Positions 1 through 8,122 of a stretch of DNA of 62,690 bases are shown here, one piece after another; within the stretch, counting starts at the first letter, position 1, and each line of letters begins with the position of its first letter. Source of the stretch: Opitutales bacterium (GTDB taxonomy: Bacteria > Verrucomicrobiota > Verrucomicrobiia > Opitutales > T3Sed10-336); assembly GCA_007130045.1 (NCBI GenBank), contig SLTG01000044.1:1-62690 (forward strand), written 5' to 3'. The notes under the pieces were generated by a model. The model made no database searches. It was not told where the DNA came from and worked only from the letters and a program-made list of their open reading frames with translations. The translations under genes and the position numbers were made by a program.

Positions 1-147
1 CGCCGGAATTATCGAGGCATCTTTCCCGGTCGCACCCCGTACCGGGTCAGAACTCAGGCCCTGCAGAAAAGAGCCTCCGCCACGATCTACCTCTCGGAGA
101 AAGGGAGAAACTTGAAGAATCCGGAAAAATCGCCGATATTGATCCTC

Positions 148-342
148 ATGAACGCAGTAGAAGTCATCGAAGAGATCAAGCGCCTCCCCGAAGAGGAGCG
201 CGAAAAGGTCGTCGAGTTCGTTCGTCACCTGCCCAATGCGGAGACGATCGAAGCGATCAACGAACCGCTCGAAGGCTTGTCACGCTACAAGAGCATGAGC
301 GAAGTCCGGAAAGCGATTAAAGACCTCGTTGATGATGCTTGA
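148..342 (+). CDS. Antitoxin of a YafQ/RelE-type toxin-antitoxin pair
   Basis: A small acidic protein of 64 residues, mostly predicted helix, with a Glu-rich first half and a Lys/Asp-rich tail. I call it an antitoxin because it lies directly before, and overlaps by about 11 bases, a recognisable YafQ-type toxin gene. This is the usual order, with the antitoxin expected to bind and neutralise the toxin and repress the operon. The start is uncertain. The ATG at 148 gives the usual length for such proteins but has no clear ribosome site. A TTG at 112 has GGGAG four bases upstream and would add 12 residues. The reading frame stays open to the window edge. The function rests on context more than on sequence. 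Confidence 0.7.
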   Translation: MNAVEVIEEIKRLPEEEREKVVEFVRHLPNAETIEAINEPLEGLSRYKSMSEVRKAIKDLVDDA

Positions 343-604
343 CGTTGTCTTCAAGAGCCGGTTCAAAAAGGACTTGAAGAAGCTGAAATCCTCCAATCGC
401 AACGAGGAGGATCTTTTGGCGGTGATCGATCGGCTGGCCAATAACGAGCCGCTTGAGCCGAAGAATCGCGATCACAACCTGATCGGAGAGTATGCCGGTT
501 GCCGCGAGTGCCACATTAATCCCGATTGGTTGCTGGTTTACCGGAAGACCGAAACCGACCTGATCCTTGTGCGCACCGGCTCTCACAGCGAGCTGTTCCG
601 CTGA
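332..604 (+). CDS. YafQ-family mRNA interferase toxin (RelE/ParE superfamily)
   Basis: About 90 residues. Known role of the family: ribosome-associated cleavage of mRNA, released when the antitoxin is degraded. The sequence shows a basic helical N-terminus (FKSRFKKDLKKLK), then the family core with CHINPDWLLVYR and the C-terminal GSHSELF. This supplies the His, Asp and terminal His/Phe residues used by YafQ. It starts inside the antitoxin gene at ATG 332 or 335, so the two are probably translationally coupled. The length is normal and no residue looks damaged. Confidence 0.88.
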   Translation: MMLDVVFKSRFKKDLKKLKSSNRNEEDLLAVIDRLANNEPLEPKNRDHNLIGEYAGCRECHINPDWLLVYRKTETDLILVRTGSHSELFR

Positions 605-1010
605 TTTTACCTTTTTAGCCGCCTTCGGTTCCGGCTGAAAAAAGCTTGCCCCGCCCGGACCGCAAATCCCATGATTGCGGCGAACCTGTTATGGTCGCCT
701 TCGCCACAGAAGGGAGTTTATCCCGAAGCTTCGGGACCCCGCAAACCGAGGCTCCGGACGTGAAAAACCGCGCCTGCGGCTAATCCGTAAGGGTCAGCCC
801 TTAAATTAAAAGTTGACTTATAACCCCATAAATCGGATACGGATAGCATCGACAACGGTAGGCGGCACATCTACGGCGTGGCCCCCCCGGCGGTCAGAGG
901 CTCGCCACGAGTTCCACAAGACGTTATGATGAATCGTAGGATCACATGGGATTTGTCAGGTGGCGATGAGCGCCCAGGCCTGACGAGCGATAACACTCAT
1001 AAAACCTTTC
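605..1010. other. Non-coding stretch upstream of an IS110-like remnant
   Basis: No convincing gene. A weak hairpin (AGCCG/CGGCT arms, about 616-637) follows the toxin gene but lacks a T-run. A motif GGGTCAGCCCTT at 791-802 recurs inverted at about 1932-1944 (TTAGGGCTGACCC), beyond the lipoprotein gene. The last 190 bases before position 1011 would correspond to the leader of the transposase remnant, where the IS110 group of elements carries a non-coding end. Whether an element end or bridge-RNA fossil remains here cannot be judged by eye. Confidence 0.4.
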
Positions 1011-1200
1011 ATGCCATCCAAACGGAACGTTAACGATCAGGGCGAAGTGATCAAGCTTGGCCTCGAGATCCACACGAACAAATACGTTGTGGCCCGCCAG
1101 ATCGACGGCTGCTCACCACAATCGCCGAAACGTTTCCATCCCGAGGAGTTCCTCGTCTGGGAGACGGGGCACAAGCGAAGAAAGAAATCGAGCGAAGCGC
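1011..1200 (+). pseudogene. 5' remnant of an IS110-family transposase
   Basis: The first 50 or so codons read like the start of IS110-type transposases: IKLGLEIHTNKYVVARQIDG, a Pro/Gln segment, then RFHPEEFLVW. After about position 1160 the similarity is lost and the frame runs into the neighbouring lipoprotein gene on the other strand. At least 80 percent of the gene, including the rest of the DEDD domain and the Ser-containing domain, is missing. The first catalytic acidic position is Glu (residue 19, LGLEIH) where the family has Asp, which also suggests decay. Start codon and upstream DNA remain, so the deletion removed the 3' part. Confidence 0.7.
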
Positions 1201-1203
1201 CTT

Positions 1204-1653
1204 CTATTCCCCCTCCAATGCTTCGCGCGCATCCTCAACAGCGTCGCCGACAGCGTCCGCCGCATCGGAAAGACTCCGCCTGAGCGCGCCCCATTGATCG
1301 GCGCCGGAATCGCGAGCCTCCTCAAGAGTTTCGGACAAAGCCTCACGCGCCTCCTCGAGTTCCTGCTTCGCCGCCTCGTACGCCTCCGCAGCTTCGTCTT
1401 CGGCATCCTCCGCCCTCGCGGACAGCTCTTCGATCTCTTCATCGTACCGGGCCTTCATCTCCTCCATTTCCCGGACGAAAGAGTCGCGGCCCTCCTCGGT
1501 AAATTCTCCCGCGTCCTCAATCCTTTCCTCCATACCTTCACGAAGATCATCCATTCCCGCGCCGGGTTGCGGCTCCTCATCATTCCCGCACCCACCCGCG
1601 ATAAGACCCGCAGCGAGCACTGCCAAACTAACAATATGAAAACGTGAATTCAT
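1204..1653 (-). CDS. Small acidic lipoprotein with a long coiled coil
   Basis: 149 residues. The N-terminus is a short basic segment, a hydrophobic stretch and LIAGGC, which fits a lipoprotein signal with lipidation of Cys22. The -3 residue is Ala rather than the usual Leu, so the lipobox is imperfect. The rest is almost entirely Glu/Ala/Arg/Asp with heptad-like spacing (about 60-130), predicting an extended helix in the periplasm or cell surface. I do not recognise a family. It ends right at the IS110 remnant, so the insertion or its deletion reached its 3' side. The promoter was not identified. Confidence 0.7.
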   Translation of the reverse strand: MNSRFHIVSLAVLAAGLIAGGCGNDEEPQPGAGMDDLREGMEERIEDAGEFTEEGRDSFVREMEEMKARYDEEIEELSARAEDAEDEAAEAYEAAKQELEEAREALSETLEEARDSGADQWGALRRSLSDAADAVGDAVEDAREALEGE

Positions 1654-1973
1654 CTTACTCTTCTCCTTTCGCTATTCCTCTTTCAGTTCCAAAAACACCT
1701 CATTCTATCCCGAATCGGCGAATTCGTCGATTCATTAAGTGAGAAATTCGCATCGGCCCGGAAGGCCGGCAGATTGAAGGAGGTCACCCGCCAACCGCGA
1801 GGGAAAACCGTGAGGGCTCAGACCCAAGCAACCTTGTCCCAATCAACCGCCTCTTCCTTCCACCTCAAACAAGAACCGACCGCCAAGGGGTGGTCGCGCA
1901 AACACTTACCGCTTTCACGAGTAAAAAACAGTTAGGGCTGACCCGAATGGCACTGGCGTCTGCCACGCGGGGG
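1654..1973. other. Intergenic region between lipoprotein and VapBC
   Basis: No gene seen. It must hold the lipoprotein promoter (minus strand). At 1932-1944 lies TTAGGGCTGACCC, an inverted match to 791-802. A looser relative, GAGGGCTCAGACCC, sits near 1812-1825. These three may be decayed copies of one palindromic repeat around the IS remnant. Confidence 0.35.
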
Positions 1974-2002
1974 TTGACAGGTTCCCCAAATGGATCCATT
2001 TT
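1974..2002 (+). promoter_or_regulatory. VapBC promoter with a 14-bp palindromic operator
   Basis: TTGACA at 1974-1979 is a consensus -35. At 1988-2001 lies AAATGGATCCATTT, a perfect 14-base palindrome filling the spacer and -10 area and ending 10 bases before the antitoxin ATG. FitA/VapB ribbon-helix-helix antitoxins repress their own operons by binding such palindromes, so this is the likely operator. The -10 (CATTTT at 1997-2002) is weak. The transcript would start within a few bases of the ATG. Confidence 0.6.
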
Positions 2003-2011
2003 GCTACTTGT

Positions 2012-2245
2012 ATGAAATCGCTGCACATCCGGGATCTGCCGGAGGATACGCTTGCCGGATTGAAGCGGCGGGCCGAGCGGCACCGTCGCTCCCTCCAAAA
2101 GGAACTGCGACTGTTGTTGGAGGAGGCGGCACGCATGGAGCCGACCGATTTGAAAGAACCTGCGCGCCTGAGCTTGCGCAAGGTGAAGACCGGAGCGAAG
2201 GGGACCTGGCGCAGGAAGGAGATTTATGGTGACGAAGGTCGCTGA
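2012..2245 (+). CDS. vapB: FitA/VapB-type ribbon-helix-helix antitoxin
   Basis: 77 residues. The N-terminus, MKSLHIRDLPEDTLAGLKRR, is the typical ribbon-helix-helix start: a beta strand that reads DNA, then helix 1. It is followed by AERHRRSLQKELRLLLEEA (helix 2). The C-terminal 30 residues are basic and would wrap the toxin. It overlaps the downstream PIN toxin by 20 bases, the usual antitoxin-first arrangement. Expected roles are blocking of the toxin and repression of this operon through the palindrome just upstream. There is no Shine-Dalgarno sequence before the ATG. Confidence 0.85.
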   Translation: MKSLHIRDLPEDTLAGLKRRAERHRRSLQKELRLLLEEAARMEPTDLKEPARLSLRKVKTGAKGTWRRKEIYGDEGR

Positions 2246-2672
2246 GGAGTGCTTTGTCGATTCGAATGTGCTTCTGGCCGGGTGCGACGAAAGCCGGGAT
2301 TTTCACTCCAGGGCGGTGCGGTTGCTGGAGGAGGGTCTTTCAGGCAAACGAAGCTTGTTTGCGAGCGGCCAGGTCGTCCGCGAGTTTCTGGTGGTCGCCA
2401 CCCGTCCCGTCGAAGCAAACGGGCTGGGAATGGGCCCAGGTGACGCCCTGAGCAATGTGGCCGAGTTTTCGCGTTGCGTCCGGTTGTTGGAGGAGGGCGA
2501 TGCGGTAAACCAACGCCTCCGGGAACTCGTTCGCAAGCACCGTTTGCGGGGAAAGCGAATTCACGATGCGAACATTGTCGCCACCATGGTCGCCCACGGC
2601 CTCACCCGCCTGGCGACCGCCAACGAAGCGGATTTCAAGACGTTCCGGGATGTCATCGAGGTTTTCGATTGA
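2226..2672 (+). CDS. vapC: VapC-type PIN-domain ribonuclease toxin
   Basis: 148 residues, a complete PIN domain. Acidic metal-binding residues are visible: Asp12 (FVDSN), Glu53 (VVREF), Asp114 (HDANI) and Asp136 in TANEADF. The family cleaves RNA, often tRNA or rRNA, with Mg2+, and is held off by the partner encoded immediately upstream. After the stop, a hairpin without a T-run (CGGGCAG 2682-2688 with CTGCCCG 2703-2709) occupies the short gap before the convergent antiporter operon and may act as a weak terminator. Confidence 0.88.
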   Translation: MVTKVAEECFVDSNVLLAGCDESRDFHSRAVRLLEEGLSGKRSLFASGQVVREFLVVATRPVEANGLGMGPGDALSNVAEFSRCVRLLEEGDAVNQRLRELVRKHRLRGKRIHDANIVATMVAHGLTRLATANEADFKTFRDVIEVFD

Positions 2673-2713
2673 TCGTATTGGCGGGCAGGGAGAAGGGAGG
2701 GACTGCCCGGAGG

Positions 2714-4432
2714 TCAGAGGCTCGCGAAAACAACCACGACGATGACGAGGAGGGTCAAACCCACGCTCGTTCCGAGCGGGAAGCGGTCGGCTTCGGGATG
2801 GAAATATTCGCCGCTGTTCCGGTTGATCCGCAGCGTCCTCAGGGGATTCCTGAATAATGGCACGATCCGGGAAATCAACCGGTCAAGGCCGGCTTCACAG
2901 GCGCTGAAGAAACGATTCACCCCGCCCAGAACCACCATTCCGACCCCGGGTGCCGGCGTCCTGTAGAGCCAATCCGTGTCGAGGACTATCTTCGCTTCGC
3001 CCAGGATCTTGTGACGCACAAACCAGAAGACAACAAATGTTCCCAACGGTAGCTGGAGCGCCTTGACGACCAATCCCGTCCGGTAGGCGAAGAAATCCTC
3101 CGGATAAGGCAATTGTGCGTACTGAAGATACGGGTACACACCGTACGCAACACACACAACCGCCAGGATCCCCATCGCGAGCACCATATTTCCCGGCGCC
3201 CTCCGTGTTGTTTCCGGTTCCCGCTGGGTATTTCTGTAAAACCAGGTGTAATAGGGCAGCTTGATGCCGACGCTGAGAAACGTTCCGACCGACGCCAGCG
3301 CCAAAAGGTAATACGCAAGCTCACGCCCGTACACGGCCTCCATCACCATGCTCTTGCTGACGAACCCGTTGAACAGCGGAAAACCGGAAATCGCCGCGGC
3401 TCCCACGAGGTACAGGACAACGACCCACGGCATGCGGCGGGCCAGCCCGCCCAGGTGAGTCAGGCGGGTCTCGTTCACCATGAACAAAACCGCCCCGGCG
3501 CCCATGAACATAAGGGTCTTGTAGAGAATATTATTGTACGCGTGAGCTGCGGCCGCGTTCAGGGCAAACTCCCCGCCGATCCCGATCGCCGCCACCATGT
3601 ACCCCACCTGGCTGATGATGTGGTAGGCGAGGATCAGGCGTATGTCGTTCGCCATGACGGCGTAGGAAACCGCGTAAAGGGCCATGATCAGGCCACAAAC
3701 CACCAGGACTTCCCAGCCCGGAAAGCATACCGCCAGCATGTAAACGGCGGTCTTTGTCGTAAAGGCATTGAGGAATATACTTCCGGTGACGGTGGACTTA
3801 GGATAACTGTCGGGAAGCCATGCGTGCAGGCCGGGCATCCCGGCGTTCACCAGAGCGCCGAGCAGAATGAGTATTTTTCCGGCCGATACGTCTTCAGAGA
3901 ACGCCCGAACGGTCAGGTCTCCCGTCGCGTAAAATTCCATGACGATGCCCGCAAGCAACAGGCTGCCGCCAAGAAGGTGAAAAATCAGATACCGGAAGCC
4001 GGCCATGCCCGCCTCCCGGGTGCCGCCCGCCCAAACCAGAAAAGCGGATGCCACCGCCATCAGCTCCCAGAAGACGAGAACCGTGAAGAAGTCGCCCGCA
4101 AAGACCACGCCAAGCGCGCCACCCGCATACAGCATTGCCGCGAGTTGTTGTTTCAACTCCCGCATATGCCACGCGTAAACCCCCGCGACCGACGCGACCA
4201 GAGTAAAGGCAATCCCGAAAACTTTCCCCATGCCGGTCTCCCGGAGCAGGAGCAACTCGTAACTCAAAAACGAAATCCGGAGTTCGGCCCCCTCGGGAAG
4301 CATCGAAATATGCGCAAAAGCCAACGCGGGAAAAAGCACACAGGCACCCGCCCGCCAGGAAGCCGGCAGGATCGGCAGAAGCGCGGCCCCCAGGAGGAAG
4401 AACAGGACAGGAGGAAACTCAAGTCCGTTCAT
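2714..4432 (-). CDS. Mrp/Mnh antiporter-like subunit D, third copy (NuoL/M/N family)
   Basis: 572 residues with some 14 membrane helices, a proton-conducting antiporter-type subunit related to MrpD and complex I NuoL/M/N. Ion-path residues are visible: the Glu in VFWELMAVAS (TM5) and the Lys in NAFTTKTAVYML (TM7-8), with LHAWLPDSYP between them. The C-terminus carries an extra soluble stretch and a last hydrophobic helix, making it longer than the other two copies. It is the last gene of the operon and overlaps the 65-residue gene upstream by 14 bases. Exact ion specificity cannot be read from the sequence. Confidence 0.88.
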   Translation of the reverse strand: MNGLEFPPVLFFLLGAALLPILPASWRAGACVLFPALAFAHISMLPEGAELRISFLSYELLLLRETGMGKVFGIAFTLVASVAGVYAWHMRELKQQLAAMLYAGGALGVVFAGDFFTVLVFWELMAVASAFLVWAGGTREAGMAGFRYLIFHLLGGSLLLAGIVMEFYATGDLTVRAFSEDVSAGKILILLGALVNAGMPGLHAWLPDSYPKSTVTGSIFLNAFTTKTAVYMLAVCFPGWEVLVVCGLIMALYAVSYAVMANDIRLILAYHIISQVGYMVAAIGIGGEFALNAAAAHAYNNILYKTLMFMGAGAVLFMVNETRLTHLGGLARRMPWVVVLYLVGAAAISGFPLFNGFVSKSMVMEAVYGRELAYYLLALASVGTFLSVGIKLPYYTWFYRNTQREPETTRRAPGNMVLAMGILAVVCVAYGVYPYLQYAQLPYPEDFFAYRTGLVVKALQLPLGTFVVFWFVRHKILGEAKIVLDTDWLYRTPAPGVGMVVLGGVNRFFSACEAGLDRLISRIVPLFRNPLRTLRINRNSGEYFHPEADRFPLGTSVGLTLLVIVVVVFASL

Positions 4433-4616
4433 AGTAGTCCTCCTTTCTTGAAAGTGTCTTTTTCGCCACGACCTTCGTTACGAACAGCATCAGCAAACAA
4501 CCCGCAACGCCGAACGCGAAATAGAATGCGGGAAACGCCTCCGAATCGTACCGGAAATGCGCCGCCGATGTAACGACCAAAACAGATGCCAACAGAGTCC
4601 AGGATTTCCAGTTCAT
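4419..4616 (-). CDS. Small two-helix membrane protein of the antiporter operon
   Basis: 65 residues. Helix one is WTLLASVLVVTSAA, then a short loop HFRYDSEAFP, helix two YFAFGVAGCLLMLFVTKVV, and a charged tail with LSRKEDYYE. It sits between two antiporter-like subunits and overlaps the downstream one by 14 bases, so it is translated with the complex. I believe similar short genes accompany other clusters of this type, but I know no assigned function. A structural helix pair linking two antiporter subunits is a reasonable guess. Confidence 0.75.
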   Translation of the reverse strand: MNWKSWTLLASVLVVTSAAHFRYDSEAFPAFYFAFGVAGCLLMLFVTKVVAKKTLSRKEDYYERT

Positions 4617-4643
4617 GACGTATTAAAAGTCTCCGGCATATCG

Positions 4644-6134
4644 TCACCTCAATACCGCGTCCACCGTCGCGGTCGCCAGATCGAACAAACCGAAAAACAG
4701 GTTTGGGAAAAGGCAGAAAACAACGGACAGGGCCGCGGTAATACAGAGCGGAACCACCATGAAGGGGTTTGCCTCCCCCAGCCCCTCGAATTTTTCGGAA
4801 GTCCGGAAGAATCCCCGGTAAACCACGGGAAACAGATAAGCCGCGTTGAGCAGTCCGCTGGTCAGGAACACACAGAGAACAATGATTTGACCGGCATCCA
4901 GGCTCCCCATGCAGAGAAACCATTTGCTCAGGAAGCCGTTGACGGGGGGCAACCCCGTCAGACCCATCGCCCCGATTGTAAACGCGCCAAAAGTCCACGG
5001 CATGGCGCGGCCCAGCCCGTCGAGATCGGACACATTCTCCCTGTGGGCGTGAACGATAATCGCGCCGGCGCAGAAAAAAAGCGTGATCTTCATCGTCGCA
5101 TGCGTCGAAATATGGAGAATGCCCCCGGTGAACCCGTCGGCGTTGAGCAGCGCGGCTCCCATGGCGATATAGGAAAGGTGGGCCACCGTGGAATACGCCA
5201 GTCGGCGTTTCAGATTGTTCTGCCTCAGTGCAATCACCGAGGCCAGGATGATGGTCGCCCCGGCAAACACCGCAAGGATCGTATTCAGATCGTACGCGAC
5301 CATCACGTCGGGCCCGAACACGAAACCGACCATCCGCACGACCCCGAAAACACCGGACTTCACGACGGCCACGGCGTGCAACAGGGCGCTGACCGGCGTC
5401 GGCGCCACCATTGCGTTCGGCAGCCAACTGTGCAGGGGCATGATCCCGCCTTTGACACCGACGCCGATCAGCAGCATAAAAAACAACACCCGCATCCCGC
5501 CGGCGCCCAACATTCCCTCTTCGAGTATACCACTTGGCTCGAAATCGATCGATCCGGTCAACATGTATATCAGACCGCTCCCTGCAACCATCAGCAATCC
5601 AGCCGTCAGCGCGTAAGCGAGGTACTGCCGGCCCGCGCGAATCGCCTTCCTGTTCTCGGAATGGATTACCAGCGGGTAGGTCGCCAGGGTAAGCATCTCG
5701 TAAAACACGATAAAAGTGAGGAGATTTCCGGCAAAGGCGATGCCGATGGTCGCCGAAAGGCTGACGGCAAAACTGGCGAAATAGCGGGTCTGCTTCTTCT
5801 CGTGGTGGCCCCGCATATAGCCAATGGAGTAAAACGACGTCAGTATCCACAATCCCGACGCAATCAGCGCGAAGTACATCCCGAATGAATCCGCGCGAAG
5901 GGACAGCTCGATCCCCTCCGCGATCTCCAGGAGCACAAACTCGGCGACTTTTCCCTCAAGGGCGCCCGGCAGGAGGGTGAGGACGAGACCAAACTTGATC
6001 GCGGCAGCGAGAAGAGTCCAGAATTCCCTGAGGTTCGGTCGCTTCGACGACCACAGAATCAACGGCACCGCCAGGAGCGACACCAGCAGGGCCAGAAATG
6101 GAATGGAAGAACTGTAAGTTTCAGGCAATGACAC
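4644..6134 (-). CDS. Mrp/Mnh antiporter subunit D, second copy
   Basis: 496 residues, about 14 transmembrane helices, NuoL/M/N-type proton-conducting domain. The key Glu lies in IVFYEMLTLATYPLV and the key Lys in HAVAVVKSGVFG, preceded by MPLHSWLPNAMVAPTP. Both are the residues required for transport in MrpD. It is the second of three homologous antiporter modules in the operon, 50 bases after the first. The start has few upstream alternatives. It probably forms one of several parallel ion channels in the membrane arm. Confidence 0.9.
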   Translation of the reverse strand: MSLPETYSSSIPFLALLVSLLAVPLILWSSKRPNLREFWTLLAAAIKFGLVLTLLPGALEGKVAEFVLLEIAEGIELSLRADSFGMYFALIASGLWILTSFYSIGYMRGHHEKKQTRYFASFAVSLSATIGIAFAGNLLTFIVFYEMLTLATYPLVIHSENRKAIRAGRQYLAYALTAGLLMVAGSGLIYMLTGSIDFEPSGILEEGMLGAGGMRVLFFMLLIGVGVKGGIMPLHSWLPNAMVAPTPVSALLHAVAVVKSGVFGVVRMVGFVFGPDVMVAYDLNTILAVFAGATIILASVIALRQNNLKRRLAYSTVAHLSYIAMGAALLNADGFTGGILHISTHATMKITLFFCAGAIIVHAHRENVSDLDGLGRAMPWTFGAFTIGAMGLTGLPPVNGFLSKWFLCMGSLDAGQIIVLCVFLTSGLLNAAYLFPVVYRGFFRTSEKFEGLGEANPFMVVPLCITAALSVVFCLFPNLFFGLFDLATATVDAVLR

Positions 6135-6184
6135 GTTATTGACTCAGTGAAAGGCGGAAATCGGGTTCGGCATTTTCAATCGGT

Positions 6185-7693
6185 TCAAAGTCCGTCCGGA
6201 ATCATCGGGCGGATAAACGTAGTGACGATAAACGCGTTGGCGAGTCCGATGACCAGGAGACCGACCGCAAGAAACAGTACCGGGAACAGCATCGACCCGC
6301 GCGCCTCCTCCCGCTTCAAGGCAAGGTCCTCCTGTTCGTTCCGGTCATCGTACGGTTCGCCGTCGGTACGCAGGTAAACTTTCTCCAACACCCGGAAGAA
6401 GTAAACGATGTTCAGCAGGCTGCTGATCACTATCACGGCCAGGAAGAGGTAATTCGAGCGCTCCCACGAACCGAGGACAAGGTACCACTTGCTGAAGAAC
6501 CCCGCCGTGGGCGGAAGTCCGATCATCGAAATCGCCGAAACGGTAAAGGCGGCCATCGTCCAGGGCATTCGGATACGGTATGTCCGGTCGAACCGCGGAA
6601 TGTGCGTGTGCCGAAAACGCTCCAGGATGTTCGTGTTGACCAGGAAGAGGCACGCCTTCATCACCGCGTGGTTCAGCGTGTGCAGGACCGCCCCGATCAT
6701 TCCATAAGGCGAGGCCAGCCCCACGCCCAGGGCGATGTAGCCGACCTGCGAGATGCTGCTGTAGGCGAGCATGCGTTTCAGGTCCCTCTGGGCGATCGCA
6801 AGCACCGAGCCCCAGATGATTCCCGCGGCACCAAGGAAACCTATTATGGTGGTGAGCGGGATTTCGTTTCGCACGTACTCGGGATCGAACATGTAGAAGC
6901 ACGTCCGCAACAGAACGTAAGCGGCCACCTTGGTCCCGATCGGCGCGATTATCGCCGTGCTCGTGGACGTCGCATGGGTGTACGCGTCGGAAAGCCATCC
7001 GTGCATCGGGAAAAGTGCCATCTTCAGACCGATGCCGAATACGATCAGGATCAGCCCCGCCACCGTTGCTGGCGAATCGCCCGCGATCGGAATGATTTCG
7101 GCGACGTCCCGCATATTGAGCGAACCGGTCTCCATGAAAAGAAAAGCAACCCCGAGGAGATAAAAAGAAGCTCCGATGGTCCCGAGAATGAGGTACCGAA
7201 ACGCCGAAACAGGCGCCCGCTTGTCGCCGATCGCCACCAGCGCATAACCCGCAAGAGAGCTGATCTCCAGGAAAACGTAGAGGTTGAACAGGTCCCCTGT
7301 GAGAATGATGCCCAGCAGCCCTCCGATCAGGAGAAGCGCGGTGCTGTAGAATGGAATCACCTTCTCAGGCGTCTCCCGCTCGACAACCGTCTTGCCGTGG
7401 ATGAAGACGAAGGATGCCACTCCGGCGATCACCGCACAGAAGAACGCCGAGAGCGGATCCATCACCAGTTCGATTCCCATCGGCGGCTCCCATCCGCCCA
7501 AGTGGTAATGCACCGTTCCTTCGGTTACCGCATAGATCAACCCGGCCACGGACGCGAAGAAGGCTAACCCGCACGACACAACCGCGGCGATCCACGGCAG
7601 GTTTGTCCGCCGTGCCGGGAAGAGAACCGCCACCAGGGCGCCGAAAAACGGGGGCAGGAGAACAGCCACCGCAAGATGTACCCACGGATCCAT
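6185..7693 (-). CDS. mnhD: Mrp/Mnh antiporter subunit D, first copy
   Basis: 502 residues, NuoN/M-type, with Glu143 in NLYVFLEISSLAGYAL and the Lys in IIAPIGTKVAAYVLLR. The start is the ATG at 7693, which shares its first base with the TAA stop of mnhC (TAATG), so the two are coupled. A longer frame reaching 8035 only reads through mnhC in another frame. It follows MnhC directly, as in canonical Mrp and Mbh clusters, and is therefore the true MrpD/MbhH equivalent among the three copies. Confidence 0.92.
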   Translation of the reverse strand: MDPWVHLAVAVLLPPFFGALVAVLFPARRTNLPWIAAVVSCGLAFFASVAGLIYAVTEGTVHYHLGGWEPPMGIELVMDPLSAFFCAVIAGVASFVFIHGKTVVERETPEKVIPFYSTALLLIGGLLGIILTGDLFNLYVFLEISSLAGYALVAIGDKRAPVSAFRYLILGTIGASFYLLGVAFLFMETGSLNMRDVAEIIPIAGDSPATVAGLILIVFGIGLKMALFPMHGWLSDAYTHATSTSTAIIAPIGTKVAAYVLLRTCFYMFDPEYVRNEIPLTTIIGFLGAAGIIWGSVLAIAQRDLKRMLAYSSISQVGYIALGVGLASPYGMIGAVLHTLNHAVMKACLFLVNTNILERFRHTHIPRFDRTYRIRMPWTMAAFTVSAISMIGLPPTAGFFSKWYLVLGSWERSNYLFLAVIVISSLLNIVYFFRVLEKVYLRTDGEPYDDRNEQEDLALKREEARGSMLFPVLFLAVGLLVIGLANAFIVTTFIRPMIPDGL

Positions 7694-8067
7694 TATTCGC
7701 CCTTCATCCTTTCCGTCAGTTCGCCCTCTTCGAGGGTCCCGAAATTCCGGTAAATCGCGATGAGGAGCGCAAAGGCCACGCCGACGATCGCCACACCGAC
7801 CACGATCGCGGTCAGCATCAGCGCGTGCGGCAGCGGATTGAGATAGTTCGAAGAAACATCTCCCGGAATACCCTCCTTCAACACCGGCACCGTTGCGTCC
7901 CACTTGAAGGCGGCGGTGACAAACAGGAGTATGATGGAATTCTGAAATACGATCATACCGATCACCTTTTTCATCAGGTTCTTCTTCATCAGCATCCCGT
8001 AAAGTCCGACGACGAGAAGCAACATGATCGCCCAATAAGCGTAGTAATCGTGTATTAAATCAATCAT
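7693..8067 (-). CDS. mnhC: Na+/H+ antiporter subunit C (MrpC/NuoK-like)
   Basis: 124 residues with three hydrophobic helices (about 12-28, 37-55 and 82-108), the NuoK-like fold. The segment MKKNLMKKVIGMIVFQNSIILLFV matches the family core, in which Mrp C subunits contact D. The stop overlaps the next gene by one base. It lies between MnhB and MnhD in the usual order. The protein ends with an acidic cytoplasmic tail. Confidence 0.9.
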   Translation of the reverse strand: MIDLIHDYYAYWAIMLLLVVGLYGMLMKKNLMKKVIGMIVFQNSIILLFVTAAFKWDATVPVLKEGIPGDVSSNYLNPLPHALMLTAIVVGVAIVGVAFALLIAIYRNFGTLEEGELTERMKGE

Positions 8068-8122
8068 TACAGAAACGAATTGTCCGGTTTGCCGGGCCGA
8101 GCACCTCCTGGCTGTTTGACAT

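Noticed and set aside
616-637. Hairpin after the YafQ toxin as a terminator
   Set aside because: Only a 5-base stem and no T-run on the expected strand.
3113-4573. 486-codon plus-strand frame opposite the third antiporter D gene
   Set aside because: Rich in His/Arg/Gln without hydrophobic segments or family features; the minus-strand gene is clear.
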